A stretch of 64,000 nucleotides of DNA. Source: Streptomyces sp. SID9727. Lineage in GTDB: Bacteria; Actinomycetota; Actinomycetes; Streptomycetales; Streptomycetaceae. The translations under genes and the position numbers were made by a program. Shown one piece after another: positions 16,830 through 25,657 of the stretch (its first letter is position 1; the number at the start of each line of letters is the position of its first letter). A model generated the notes under the pieces. The model had not been told where the DNA came from, made no database searches, and saw only the letters and a list, made by a program, of their open reading frames with translations. The stretch is from positions 1 to 64,000 of the forward strand of contig NZ_JAAGNI010000345.1 in the NCBI RefSeq assembly GCF_010550605.1, in the 5' to 3' direction.

Positions 16830-17474
16830 ATGATACGCAAGGGACGCATCGTCATCGCAGTTGCCCTCACCACCCTGGGCCTCGGGCTCACGGCCTGCAA
16901 CGACGGCGAGGACGAGGCAACGGGACAGGAATCGCCTTCGGCCTCCGCCCCGGCCTCGCCCGCCCCGAGCAGTGACAGCCCCTCCGCGGAGCCGAGCGAC
17001 GACGCTTCCACCGCGCCCAGCGGTGACGTCGCCGCACCGGGCACGAAGTTCAAGGTCGGTGACCGGGCGGTCCTGCCGTTCACATACGGGACTTCAAAGA
17101 AGGGCACGGTCGCCGTGACGGTCACGGCGATCGAGAAGGGCACCGAGGCCGACATGGCCCCCTTCGGTGACAAGGCGAAGGGCATGACGCCCTACTACAT
17201 CCGGATGAAGGTGGAGAACGTCGGCGGCACCGACCTCTCCTACTCCTCACTGAGGCTGCGCGGCAAGCTGGCGGGCGGCGCCCCCACGGGCGTCATCCTG
17301 ATCGGTGACCTCCCGGGCAAGTGCGACAGTGAGACGGCCCCCCGAGACTTCACCACGAAGGGCGCCTCGTACGAGACGTGCTCGCTCAGCGCCACGAAGA
17401 CCGACCCCATCGCGGTCGCGTCGTTCGAGGAGGGCGACGCGTACAGCGACAGCCCGGTCCTCTGGGCCAACTGA
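16830..17474 (+). CDS. Secreted lipoprotein with Ig-like (DUF4352-type) domain
   Basis: 214 residues. The signal peptide ends in the lipobox LTAC (Cys23), so the protein should be lipid-anchored outside the membrane. A Ser/Ala/Pro/Glu-rich linker (about 25-65) leads to a beta-rich domain with the telltale VTVTAIEKGT, YYIRMKVENVGGTDLSY and a Cys pair (GKC, ETC). Such domains occur in many Streptomyces surface lipoproteins of unknown binding partner. The ribosome site is weak (AGG 7 nt before ATG). A terminator-like stem follows. Confidence 0.8.
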   Translation: MIRKGRIVIAVALTTLGLGLTACNDGEDEATGQESPSASAPASPAPSSDSPSAEPSDDASTAPSGDVAAPGTKFKVGDRAVLPFTYGTSKKGTVAVTVTAIEKGTEADMAPFGDKAKGMTPYYIRMKVENVGGTDLSYSSLRLRGKLAGGAPTGVILIGDLPGKCDSETAPRDFTTKGASYETCSLSATKTDPIAVASFEEGDAYSDSPVLWAN

Positions 17475-17495
17475 CCACCCGTTACCGTCCGCGCG

Positions 17496-17530
17496 GGCCG
17501 GGCGGCCCGTTGCTGACGGCGCGCCCGGCC
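17496..17530 (+). terminator. Terminator-like stem after the lipoprotein gene
   Basis: Outer arms GGCCGGGC (17496-17503) / GCCCGGCC (17523-17530) and inner CCGT / ACGG around a TGCTG loop, with a symmetrical 3-nt internal bulge. Confidence 0.5.
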
Positions 17531-17738
17531 TACGCGTCGCGCCACACGGCGGTGGCGCGGGCGGCTTCGACGCGCCACCACCCGTCGTCCGGCCCCGGTC
17601 CGTGCGGTTGCCGGACGCCTCCGCCCGGTGCGGCCCGCCGGCGTCCGTCACGGACCTGACGACCTCGCCCGTGACGGTTCGCGCGCCGGGCACGCTGTGT
17701 GGAGTGTGCGGGGGATCAGGACAACGGGTGGAGGCCCC

Positions 17739-18413
17739 ATGGGGTGGCGGAGTGCGGGTCGGGGATGGCGGGCGGCGGCCTGGGTGCTGACGCCGGTGGG
17801 GCTCGTGCTGCTGGCCGGCTCGGTCGCTCACGGCGTCGGGTGGTACGACACGGTGACGGTCGGGGGCGACTCCATGCGGCCGGGATTCCCGCCCGGGGCC
17901 CACGTGCTGGTCGGACGGGTCGGCTCGGACGGCATACACAGGGGTGACGTCGTCCTCATCGATCCGCCCGAGCGGTACATGACCGAGCCGGTGCTGCGGC
18001 GCGTCATCGGCATCGGCGGCGACCACGTCACCGGCGACGGAAGCCGGGTCACGGTGAACGGGAAGACGCTCGACGAGCCGTACGTGGCGGACACGCAGGG
18101 TGATCCGCACGCCGAGCCGTACGACGTACGGGTCCCGGCGGGCCGACTCTTCGTGCTGGGCGACCATCGCGCGAACTCCAACGACTCCCGCTATCACCTC
18201 GATGCGCACGAAGGCGGCTTCGCGGTCTCGGGCGTACGAGGACGAGTGGTACCGGGCGCGACCGTGCCCACCGGCCCGGCGGTGTTCGCGATCCTGGGCC
18301 TCGTACTGACCGCGGCCGGCCTCGGCGGGTACGCGGCCGGACGCCGCGCGGCCAGGAAGGGGCAGGTCACGCCGCCCGTCACGCCCCGGTGGCCCGGAAC
18401 TCAGAACGCGTAG
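17739..18413 (+). CDS. Signal peptidase I-like protein (S26 family)
   Basis: The protein starts at the ATG at 17739 (GGAGG 4 nt upstream) and has 224 residues with an N-terminal and a C-terminal membrane helix. Box B with the nucleophile is GGDSMRPGF (Ser45), followed by GDVVLIDPP, box D VIGIGGDHVTG and box E LGDHRANSNDSRYH. The general-base Lys of the canonical KRVIG motif is Arg87 here (LRRVIG), so catalysis may differ or be lost. It ends inside the 3' end of the convergent radical SAM gene (13-bp overlap). Its substrates are unknown; the lipoprotein next door would need signal peptidase II instead. Confidence 0.8.
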   Translation: MGWRSAGRGWRAAAWVLTPVGLVLLAGSVAHGVGWYDTVTVGGDSMRPGFPPGAHVLVGRVGSDGIHRGDVVLIDPPERYMTEPVLRRVIGIGGDHVTGDGSRVTVNGKTLDEPYVADTQGDPHAEPYDVRVPAGRLFVLGDHRANSNDSRYHLDAHEGGFAVSGVRGRVVPGATVPTGPAVFAILGLVLTAAGLGGYAAGRRAARKGQVTPPVTPRWPGTQNA

Positions 18414-19585
18414 CGGATCGGCAGCCAAGGGGCGTGCGTGTGCACCAGGCGGCGCATGGTCTCCACGGCGGCGGCCTTGGCGGCGTCCCGGTAGCGCACG
18501 TTCAGGCTGCCGTTCTCGGACCGTTTGGTCTGCTGGATGCCGGGGCGCCAGATGAGGTCCTCCGCCCGGGGGTGCCAGGCCATGTTGACCTCGTGCAGCT
18601 GACGGTTGTGCGTCAGCATGATCACCTCGGCCGCCGCCTGGCGCTTCACCGTGGCGGGCAGGACATCGTCCATCCGCCGCAGCAACTGGGCCCACGCCTC
18701 CTCCCAGCCGTCCCTGATGACGACGGGCGACAGGTTGAAGTGGACCTCGTAGCCGGCCTCGACGAAGTCCGCCGCCGCTGCGATGCGGTCCTCGACCGGG
18801 CTGGTCCGGATGTCCAGCAGCCGTGAGTCGTCCGGAGGCATCACGGAGAACCTGACGCGCGTGCGGCCGCGCGGGTCGAGCAGCAGGAGGTCCGGGTTGA
18901 CGAACTTGGTCGCGAAGGAAGCCTTCGCCGTGGGCCAGCGGGCGAAGGCACCGACGAGATCGGCGGTGTTCTCGCTGATCAGCGCGTCCACGGAGCAGTC
19001 GTTGTTCTCGCCGATGTCGTAGACCCAGGCGTCGGGGTCGCACTGGTTCGGCTGCCCCTTGACCCCCTGGGCGGCGACATGGCGGGCCAGCCGGGAGACG
19101 ATGCCGTGGATGTTGGTGAAGACCGTGACCGGATTCGCGTAGCCCTTGCGCCGCGGGACGTAGCAGTAGGCACAGGCCATCGCGCACCCGTTGGCGCCGC
19201 CCGGGGCGATCCAGTCGGCGGAGCGGCCGTTGGGCCGCACACTGAACGTCTTCCTTTCCCCCAGCACCAGCACCGTGCTCTTGATCCGCACCCAGCGTTC
19301 GGCATTCCCCTGGTTGCCGTGCAGGCCCGGGATGCGCCAGTGCGAATCGACGGGCACGACTTCGGCGTCCGGGAAGCGGGCGAGGATCCGCCTGCCCTGC
19401 CACGACGCCGCGGCCCCGGGCTCGGCATGGATCTCCCGTACCGCGAGCATGCGGCGTGCCTGCTCCGAGTCACGGAAGAGCGGCCCGGGCGCCCTGGAGC
19501 TCTCGGGCCCGGCCGACAGGTCGTCGAGCTCGAACAACCCGTCCGGGACGTGCTCCGGGCGCCGGGAGGGCGGAGGGCTTTGCAT
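18401..19585 (-). CDS. Spore photoproduct lyase-family radical SAM protein
   Basis: The protein has 394 residues. The radical SAM cluster motif CAMACAYC (Cx3Cx2C) is followed by YVPRRKGYANPV and WVYDIGENNDCSVDAL, features of the SPL family where a further Cys donates hydrogen; the Cys in ENNDC may play that part. SPL enzymes reverse the UV-induced spore photoproduct in DNA with SAM and a 4Fe-4S cluster. Streptomyces carry this longer family whose lesion specificity is not proven. The gene stands alone and is convergent with the signal peptidase-like gene. Confidence 0.85.
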   Translation of the reverse strand: MQSPPPSRRPEHVPDGLFELDDLSAGPESSRAPGPLFRDSEQARRMLAVREIHAEPGAAASWQGRRILARFPDAEVVPVDSHWRIPGLHGNQGNAERWVRIKSTVLVLGERKTFSVRPNGRSADWIAPGGANGCAMACAYCYVPRRKGYANPVTVFTNIHGIVSRLARHVAAQGVKGQPNQCDPDAWVYDIGENNDCSVDALISENTADLVGAFARWPTAKASFATKFVNPDLLLLDPRGRTRVRFSVMPPDDSRLLDIRTSPVEDRIAAAADFVEAGYEVHFNLSPVVIRDGWEEAWAQLLRRMDDVLPATVKRQAAAEVIMLTHNRQLHEVNMAWHPRAEDLIWRPGIQQTKRSENGSLNVRYRDAAKAAAVETMRRLVHTHAPWLPIRYAF

Positions 19586-19897
19586 GATGACTCCGGGATC
19601 AGGGGCTGCCCGGTCAACGGTACGGGAACGGCACGGCCCGGCGGTGTCCCAGCGCGGGCGGCAGGGGGCCGGGACCGACCCGCACGCCGCCAGGGGCCCC
19701 TACTCGCCGGAGCTCGCCCGAGCGACCGGGCGGACGGATGCGCAGTGACGTGAACACGCTGTGTTCCGATGCCCCGGTGCGCGCTCCTTCCGGTGGACCG
19801 TCGAATGAGCGTTTCAAAGCGCCCCATAAGATTTGCGTAAGGTCATGTGAGTGAAGCCGAACCTTCGGGGCACAGGACGTCTTGGAGGTTGATAATC
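19586..19897. other. 312-bp divergent intergenic region with 15-bp palindrome
   Basis: It lies between the radical SAM gene and a small membrane protein gene. A perfect palindrome GAACAC-GCT-GTGTTC is at 19752-19766. It resembles, but does not match, the LexA box (spacing N7 rather than N4). No gene is supported here. Confidence 0.45.
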
Positions 19898-20065
19898 ATG
19901 GTTCCTGTCCTTCTTGTTCTTCTGCTCGCCCTGATTCTCTTCGGTGCCGGATTCGCACTCAAGGCATTGTGGTGGATCGCCGTCATCGTGCTGGTGGTCT
20001 GGCTGCTCGGATTCGTGATCCGGCCGACGGCGAACGGCAAGCGAGGCCGCTGGTACCGGTGGTGA
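19898..20065 (+). CDS. 55-residue hydrophobic membrane protein
   Basis: ATG at 19898 behind a GGAGG site (9 nt). The product is almost wholly hydrophobic (MVPVLLVLLLALILFGAGFA then ALWWIAVIVLVVWLLGF) with two membrane helices and a basic tail (GKRGRWYRW). A 17-codon N-terminal extension is possible but has no ribosome site. Short proteins of this kind are common in Streptomyces; function unknown. Confidence 0.75.
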   Translation: MVPVLLVLLLALILFGAGFALKALWWIAVIVLVVWLLGFVIRPTANGKRGRWYRW

Positions 20066-20132
20066 ATTCCTCGCTGCCCGGGTCCGCGGTAACGGTGCAC
20101 AAAGAATTTCGCTTCTACGGAAGGGGCCTGCC

Positions 20133-20300
20133 ATGCTCGGCATAGTCGCCGCAGTGCTTTTCTTCGTGTCGTTCCTGATCAACGCGGCGGATATCAGCAC
20201 CAACGATGTCTTCTCCTCGACCAACGTGATGTTGCTGGGTCTTACGGCCCTGGCTCTCCACGTGGCTGGGATAGGAAACGGCTGGGCCCGCAGGCGGTGA
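20133..20300 (+). CDS. 55-residue small membrane protein
   Basis: AAGGGG precedes the ATG by 6 nt. The sequence starts MLGIVAAVLFFVSFLINAAD, then a polar loop with Ser/Thr/Asn, a second helix (MLLGLTALALHVAGIG) and ends GNGWARRR. It follows the 55-residue hydrophobic protein by 67 nt and is closed by a terminator, so the two probably form a small operon. Streptomyces genomes often encode such proteins; role unknown. Confidence 0.75.
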   Translation: MLGIVAAVLFFVSFLINAADISTNDVFSSTNVMLLGLTALALHVAGIGNGWARRR

Positions 20301-20328
20301 TGTGCCGCCCCGCGTCCCCTGGCCGTGA

Positions 20329-20360
20329 ACGAGCCCCCGACTTCGCAGTCGAGGGCTCGT
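20329..20360 (+). terminator. Terminator after the small membrane protein pair
   Basis: Stem ACGAGCCCCCGACT (20329-20342) / AGTCGAGGGCTCGT (20347-20360) with one mismatch and a TCGC tetraloop, followed by TT. It begins 28 nt after the stop. Confidence 0.8.
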
Positions 20361-20379
20361 TTCGCGTCCGGCGGCTTCC

Positions 20380-20547
20380 CTAAGGGCTGTCCCGCAATTT
20401 CCGGTGGATCAGCGCGCGGCGTCAGATGCGGTGCATCGCAAGGCGGAGAGGCGCCCGCATACTGGACGTATTCGGGCGTTTCGACAACGCGGCGAGGTGC
20501 CGCAGCTGTCGTCGTGCGCCCGCCGGGAATTGCGGGACAGCCCTTAG
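20380..20547. mobile_element. 168-bp MITE-like element with perfect 20-bp terminal inverted repeats
   Basis: Left end CTAAGGGCTGTCCCGCAATT (20380-20399) and its exact reverse complement at 20528-20547 bound a non-coding core with an inner imperfect palindrome (CGCCCGCATAC...CGTATTCGGGCG around 20452-20478). No transposase is encoded. From memory this terminal repeat is common between Streptomyces genes; that is recall, not a search. No target duplication is evident. Its right end supplies the stop codon of the neighbouring peptidase gene. Confidence 0.7.
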
Positions 20548-21818
20548 GACAGGGACAGCAGGCGGTCCAGGACCCCCGGGTCGGCCTTCACGCCGTCGTG
20601 CAGATGGGTCTCGGACACCCAGGTGCGCAGGCCGCGTACCCGGGACGCCGTGGTCAGGGCGTGGTCGTGGTCGACGTACATGTCCTGGCGGTACACCGCC
20701 GCGGCGACCGGCACCGTGTTGGCCGCGAGACGGTCGAGGTCGTAGAGGGCGGGCCAGTCCGTGCGGTGGGCGAGCGCGTCCGCGGTCGCCTTCAGGGGGA
20801 CGAGGGCCGGGTCCTCCTCGAACATCCAGGGGTACATCATCTCGCCCGTGAAGTGCAGCGGTCCGCCAGCGGAGGCGTCGAACTCGGGAAACTCCGCCCG
20901 GACCCGGTCGGCGGACCATGCCGTGGGACGGCCGCCCTGCGCGTAGATCGCCTCGTGCAGGACCGCGTACAGCGGACGCGGCGCGAGGGAGACGACGGAG
21001 TCGACGCCCCGCAGGAACGTGTCGGAGAGGACCGGCCCGCCCCGCCCGGGGACGAAGGCGCACTCCAGCAGGTAGTGCAGGGAGTCGAAGGCCGACGCCG
21101 TGCCGAACGTGATCCCCAGTGTCTGGAACCGCCGCACCGACAGGCGCTCGCCCGAGGGCATACGGACATCGTGGTCCGCCAGGTGGGCCGCTACCCGCTC
21201 GGCCCGGGCACGGTCGAGCGGGTAGCGCGCGAAGTACCGGGCATTGGCGGCGAGCGTACGCCGGTACGCCGCGCGGTACACGTCATCGGCGTGACCGGTG
21301 AGCGTGGGCAGGCCACCGGTGATCAGGGCCCGGTCGAGGCCCTCGGGGGCGAGGCCGAGATAGGTGAGCGTGGCGAAGCCGCCGAAGCTCTGGCCCAGGA
21401 CCGTCCAGGGCCGGTCGCCCTGCATCCGGCGGCGCAGCAGCTCCGCGTCGCGGACGATCGAATCGGCCCGGAAAAAGGTGAGGTACCGCGCGGCATCGGC
21501 CCGGCCGGCCAGTGTGGTGCGGTCCGCCGGGGTGGAACGGCCGGTGCCGCGCTGGTCGAGGAGGACGACGCGGAACTCCTTCAGGGCGCGGCGCAGCCAG
21601 GCGCCCGCCGCGTTCGGACGTTCCGCGCGCCCGCCCGGCCCGCCCTGGAGCCAGAGCAGCCGCGGCAGCTCACGGCCCTCCATGCCCTCGGCCACGACCT
21701 CCCGTGCGAAGACGGAGATGCCGGGCCCGTCGGGCCGGGCGTGGTCGAGCGGTACGTCGAGGGTGTGATCGGTGCAGACGAGGCCGCTGTGGCGGTACGT
21801 GATCTGGTCGTCGGTCAA
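20544..21818 (-). CDS. Proline iminopeptidase-like alpha/beta hydrolase (S33)
   Basis: The TTG start (AGGAG 6 nt upstream) gives 424 residues. The oxyanion motif LLWLQGGPGGR, the LLDQRGTGRST loop, nucleophile Ser in VLGQSFGGF and a late THLHDGVK His are the S33 prolyl aminopeptidase pattern. These enzymes cut N-terminal residues, often Pro, from peptides in the cytosol. It follows M29-type and OPT genes on the same strand, suggesting peptide breakdown after uptake. The stop codon TAA lies inside the MITE-like end. Confidence 0.87.
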   Translation of the reverse strand: MTDDQITYRHSGLVCTDHTLDVPLDHARPDGPGISVFAREVVAEGMEGRELPRLLWLQGGPGGRAERPNAAGAWLRRALKEFRVVLLDQRGTGRSTPADRTTLAGRADAARYLTFFRADSIVRDAELLRRRMQGDRPWTVLGQSFGGFATLTYLGLAPEGLDRALITGGLPTLTGHADDVYRAAYRRTLAANARYFARYPLDRARAERVAAHLADHDVRMPSGERLSVRRFQTLGITFGTASAFDSLHYLLECAFVPGRGGPVLSDTFLRGVDSVVSLAPRPLYAVLHEAIYAQGGRPTAWSADRVRAEFPEFDASAGGPLHFTGEMMYPWMFEEDPALVPLKATADALAHRTDWPALYDLDRLAANTVPVAAAVYRQDMYVDHDHALTTASRVRGLRTWVSETHLHDGVKADPGVLDRLLSLS

Positions 21819-21869
21819 GTCCGGCTCCTGGGGCGGGGTGAACGGGGGCGGGGGGGACGCGGTCGTCGG

Positions 21870-22937
21870 TCAGTAGCCGGCGACGCCCAGCTCACGGCAG
21901 ATCTCGACCAGCTCGGGGTGCACGTACACGCCGTCCTTCTCGACGCACTCGCCGTCAAGGTAGATCGACGGGCCGAGGATCGAGCCGTCCGTGTGGGCGG
22001 CGGACACCCACGGTTCGCCGCCGATCCAGGCGCCCTTGGTGCCGATGCCGAGCTCCACGCAGCCGAAGACGCGCTCGTCCTCCACGATGCGGCCGGTCGG
22101 CGCGGGCACGCCCGGGTTGAACCCCAGGGACCAGTGGGCGACGCGGAACATGTTCGGGTCGTCCCAGGACTCCATCCAGCGGCGGAAGATCTCCGCGTCC
22201 TGGCCCTCGCCGTCGATCTTCGTGACGACGCCCTTCTCGACGGTGCAGCGGACCGGGGTGCGCAGCAGACCGAGCTGGTCCGGCGGCCACAGGGCACCGT
22301 CGAAGACGAGCACGCCGTCCTGGGTCTCCTCCAGCGGGTTCCAGGAGATCTGGCCGGAGAGCATGACGGTCTCGCCGGGATTCTCGGCGGGCTTGCCCCG
22401 CAGATTGATGGGACGGTCGCCGTTGCGGCCGGTGATGTCGGTGCCGTTGGCGGAGGTGATGCGCACCTCGTCCGCCTGCTCCAGGAGGCGGACGAGCGCC
22501 TTGCCGAGCTTGATGACGCCCTCGAAGTCGGGGCGGCCGACCGTCGCGACGAGCATGTGCACGTCCATCGCGGTGAGGTTGGTGTAGCGGCAGCCGTTCG
22601 CCATCGCGCGGCGGAACGCGTCGGAGTGCATCACGTACGAGACGGCGAACTCGATCCAGACGTCGGCGTCGGCTATGGCGCCGGCGACGGGGCGCGGCGG
22701 CTCCATGGAGGAGCTGGGCATCGTCTCGTACCAGACGACGACGGGGTGCGCCCCGGCAGCCGCGACGGCCTGGGCGGTGGCGTCCACGACACGGCGGTCG
22801 CTGCTGGTGTCGCCGGTGAGGACGACGTGCTCGCCGGGCTTGACCAGCATGACCTGCTCGACGAGCTTGCGAGCGGCGAGGGCGAGTTCGTAGCTCAGGT
22901 ACTCGGGGCGGGGCTCGAGCCGGCTGAACATCTCCAT
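21870..22937 (-). CDS. M29/NicX-like metalloprotein (aminopeptidase family)
   Basis: 355 residues, ATG after AAGGAG. The C-terminal half carries the M29-type Glu/His motifs: GCVELGIGTKGAWIGG and WVSAAHTDGSILG. The N-terminal half has an alpha/beta fold (EHVVLTGDTSSDRRVVD...). The same fold serves thermophilic aminopeptidase T and the 2,5-dihydroxypyridine dioxygenase NicX, so either peptide or ring-cleavage chemistry is possible. Sitting between an OPT transporter and an S33 peptidase, an aminopeptidase role is the simpler reading. Spacing to the OPT stop is 49 nt. Confidence 0.75.
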   Translation of the reverse strand: MEMFSRLEPRPEYLSYELALAARKLVEQVMLVKPGEHVVLTGDTSSDRRVVDATAQAVAAAGAHPVVVWYETMPSSSMEPPRPVAGAIADADVWIEFAVSYVMHSDAFRRAMANGCRYTNLTAMDVHMLVATVGRPDFEGVIKLGKALVRLLEQADEVRITSANGTDITGRNGDRPINLRGKPAENPGETVMLSGQISWNPLEETQDGVLVFDGALWPPDQLGLLRTPVRCTVEKGVVTKIDGEGQDAEIFRRWMESWDDPNMFRVAHWSLGFNPGVPAPTGRIVEDERVFGCVELGIGTKGAWIGGEPWVSAAHTDGSILGPSIYLDGECVEKDGVYVHPELVEICRELGVAGY

Positions 22938-22986
22938 GGATCTTCTCCTTGCGGTGGTGCGTATGAACGAAGGTGGTAGAGGGGGG

Positions 22987-24654
22987 CTAGCTCGCCTTGA
23001 TGATCTGGGCCGAGTCGCCCAGGGAGCTGCCCGCGATGAGGCCGGCGCCGACCAGGTTCAGCTCCTCGTCGGCGGCGGGGCCGCGCCACTTGCGGTATCC
23101 GACGCGCACGGCGAGCGCGGCGAGGACCAGCCAGCAGGCATTCGGCGTGAGGATCAGCAGGCCGGTCGCGAGCATGACGCCCATCTGCCGCTTGGTCCCG
23201 CCGATGAGCTGGATGATGGCGCCGGGGATGGCCCACAGCAGCAGGGTGCGCAGCACACCCGGCTCGCCCAGCCCGTTCTTGACGGTGTCGGCGTAGACCT
23301 TGGCGACGGGCGGGATCAGCCCCTGCCTGAAGTACGACTGCCACAGGACGGCCACTACGGCGAGGGCCGCGGCGAAGCCGATGAGGGCGGCGCGGAACTG
23401 TTCGCGGCGCCCCTCCCGCTCGTACGGGTCCCAGGGCCGGTGCTCGCGACGCAGCAGCCACCCGGCCTTGAGGTCGTAGCCCATGTCGGCGAAGGCCGGG
23501 CCGGTGGCCGACACGTAACCGACCAGGAGCGCGAGCGGCACCGACGCGATGCCGATGAGCAGCCCCAGGACCAGGAAGATCAGGGTGACGGCGAACGACG
23601 GGAACCAGCCGGACTGCATCGCGGCGAGCCCGACGATCAGCTCGTGCACGAGCGCGGCGAACGCGGCGAACAGCACCCAGCCGAGCAGGCCCAGCGGACT
23701 CATGTCACCGATCAGCCCACCGAGGACGGCGAGCAGCACGGCTCCGGCGACGAACAGCGCGTAGCCGCGGACGAGCGAGCGGCGCAGGGCCTTCTCGTCA
23801 ACGGTGTACGAGGTCGTCTCGTCGTGTCCCGCGAGGGTCGCCGCGGCGACGGGCTTCGGCTCCGAACGGCGGCGGACCAGCAGTACGACCGCCTGGCCGA
23901 GGGCGACGACGCCCGCGCCGACCATCACGCCGTGCGGTACGTACCCGGCGCCGAGGTCGGTGTGGAACAGATCGGGGCCGAACTCCCGCAGACCGAGCCC
24001 GACACCGAACATGAGCAGCGCCCAGACGTTTCCGAGGAAGGCGACACCGGCGGCGGACAGCGGCAGGCTGAACAGGGTGCCGCCCAGTCCGACGAGCGTG
24101 CCCGCGCCGAGCACCAGGGCCCGCTTGCCGCCCTTGTCACCGGCCTTGATCGTCTCGGCGGCCGCCTGCCCGGGCGGCCAGGCCGCGTCGGCGGGCAGCA
24201 GCCGGGAACCGAAGGAGCGGTAGAGCACCCAGGTGTCGATGAGCAGGCCCACGAAGGAACCGGCCAGCATCGGCCACACCAGGTCCTCGCGTCCGAAGAC
24301 GTACGGCACCGCGATCGAGGTGAGCAGCGCGTTGGCGGAGGCGAAGGTGGCCGCGGAGATGGCGCTCTGGGCGAGGTTCTGCCGGTGCACGGAGCGCATC
24401 GAGCGCAGTCCGGCGAGCGGGATGCGTCCGATGAGCATGGCGATCAGCGCGCCGACGACCGAGGTGTTGGCGGAGATCCCCAGCTTGGCGACCAGGTCCG
24501 CGCCGATGACGGCGCCGACGACGGACAGCACGGCGAGGACGACGAACACGACGGGTTCGCGCACCCGGGGGTGGCCGGCGCCGGGGGATGAGGCGGTGGA
24601 GCCGGATTCGGAGGGCGGCGGCGCGGTGGCCGACGGCGAGGTGTGATGCGACAC
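22987..24654 (-). CDS. OPT-family oligopeptide transporter
   Basis: The GTG at 24654 follows AAGGGG by 6 nt and gives 555 residues; a longer reading to 24864 crosses the intergenic region. About 14 hydrophobic helices are visible. Typical OPT landmarks are the early GADLVAKLGISANTSVVGAL, NLAQSAISAATFASANAL and late GLIAGSSLGDSA. OPT proteins import peptides or metal-peptide chelates with protons. It is directly after the IclR regulator and before two peptidase-like genes on the same strand. Confidence 0.88.
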   Translation of the reverse strand: MSHHTSPSATAPPPSESGSTASSPGAGHPRVREPVVFVVLAVLSVVGAVIGADLVAKLGISANTSVVGALIAMLIGRIPLAGLRSMRSVHRQNLAQSAISAATFASANALLTSIAVPYVFGREDLVWPMLAGSFVGLLIDTWVLYRSFGSRLLPADAAWPPGQAAAETIKAGDKGGKRALVLGAGTLVGLGGTLFSLPLSAAGVAFLGNVWALLMFGVGLGLREFGPDLFHTDLGAGYVPHGVMVGAGVVALGQAVVLLVRRRSEPKPVAAATLAGHDETTSYTVDEKALRRSLVRGYALFVAGAVLLAVLGGLIGDMSPLGLLGWVLFAAFAALVHELIVGLAAMQSGWFPSFAVTLIFLVLGLLIGIASVPLALLVGYVSATGPAFADMGYDLKAGWLLRREHRPWDPYEREGRREQFRAALIGFAAALAVVAVLWQSYFRQGLIPPVAKVYADTVKNGLGEPGVLRTLLLWAIPGAIIQLIGGTKRQMGVMLATGLLILTPNACWLVLAALAVRVGYRKWRGPAADEELNLVGAGLIAGSSLGDSAQIIKAS

Positions 24655-24793
24655 GGAACACCCCTTGGTGGGTGGGCCCTGCCCCGGGGCGGGGAGGGAC
24701 TTTTCGGGCAGGCTGCGGTGATCCGCGTACTCCGGCACGATGCACGTCGTACGGATGTGTGGCCCGCTGGACGGTGCCGCCGGGCCGGGCGGG

Positions 24794-25627
24794 TCAGGAG
24801 CCGAAGGCGGCTGTGGCTTCCTCGGCCCCGGCGAGAACGAGTTCGGTGATGCGGTCGACGGCACGGGTGACGCGGTGCGCCGGCCCGATGACGGTGAGGG
24901 AGGCGGCGATGCCGCCGGCCTGGAACACGGGGGCGGCCACAGCGGCGACGGCCTCGTCGTATTCGCCGTGACTGACGCTGTACCCCCGGGAGCGTACGTC
25001 CGCGTACCGGGCCATGAGGGTGTCGAGGCCGGTGACGGTGTGGTCGTTGAAACGTTGGAGCGGGGTGGCTCCGAACAGGCGGCGGATCTCCGCTTCGGAG
25101 TAGTGGGCGAAGATGGCGTGGCCGGAGGCGCCGGCGTGGCCGGGCATCACGGCGCCCACGATCGCGGTGTAGCGGACCGGGCCGGTGCCGTCGACTGCCG
25201 CGGCGCACCGGTATCCGGCGCCCTGCGGCACGTTCAGTACGACGCTCTCGCCGGTCTCCCGCAGCAGCCCCGCGAGGATCGGCCGGACCAGCGAGGGCAG
25301 CACACCGCTGTGCTCCCCGGCGCGCGCCAGCCGGGACACGGCGGGGCCGAGCCGGTAGCGGCGGGTGGTGGTGTCGCAGGTCAGGAAGGAGCGGGAAGCG
25401 AGCGTGGTGAGGATGCGCTGGGCGACGGCCTTGTCCCAGCCGTGCCTGCGCGCCATCTCGCTCACTCCCCACTCCGGGCGGCGCTCGGTGAACGACAGCA
25501 GGGCGAGCAGGGCGCGGTCGGCTCCCTGCAGCACGCCGGGCTGGGGCGGAGCCGGGGCGTCCACGTCGTCGCCTCGGCCGGCCTCGTGGGCGGTGCCGTC
25601 GGCGGACGCGCCGTTCACCTCGTTCAT
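24794..25627 (-). CDS. IclR-family transcriptional regulator
   Basis: The ATG at 25627 gives 277 residues. The winged helix spans about residues 35-100 (LLSFTERRPEWGVSEMARRHG...RILTTLASRSFL) and the ligand-binding GAF-like domain follows, with PGHAGASGHAIFAHY and EYDEAVAAVAAPVF as in IclR. A 29-bp palindrome lies about 30 bp upstream of the start and overlaps the likely promoter. A second possible start 42 nt upstream lies closer to the palindrome. The downstream OPT/M29/S33 genes are the expected targets. Confidence 0.9.
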   Translation of the reverse strand: MNEVNGASADGTAHEAGRGDDVDAPAPPQPGVLQGADRALLALLSFTERRPEWGVSEMARRHGWDKAVAQRILTTLASRSFLTCDTTTRRYRLGPAVSRLARAGEHSGVLPSLVRPILAGLLRETGESVVLNVPQGAGYRCAAAVDGTGPVRYTAIVGAVMPGHAGASGHAIFAHYSEAEIRRLFGATPLQRFNDHTVTGLDTLMARYADVRSRGYSVSHGEYDEAVAAVAAPVFQAGGIAASLTVIGPAHRVTRAVDRITELVLAGAEEATAAFGS

Positions 25628-25657
25628 GGCCTCGTCCCTTTCTTCGCTGTCCCGGTG

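Noticed and set aside
19752..19766. LexA (SOS) box near the photoproduct lyase-like gene
   Set aside because: GAAC and GTTC are separated by 7 bases rather than the 4 required in actinobacterial LexA sites; kept only as an unnamed palindrome.
20325..22979. 884-codon plus-strand frame over the S33 and M29-like genes
   Set aside because: Antisense to two clear enzymes and crosses the MITE-like element; composition typical of a shadow frame.
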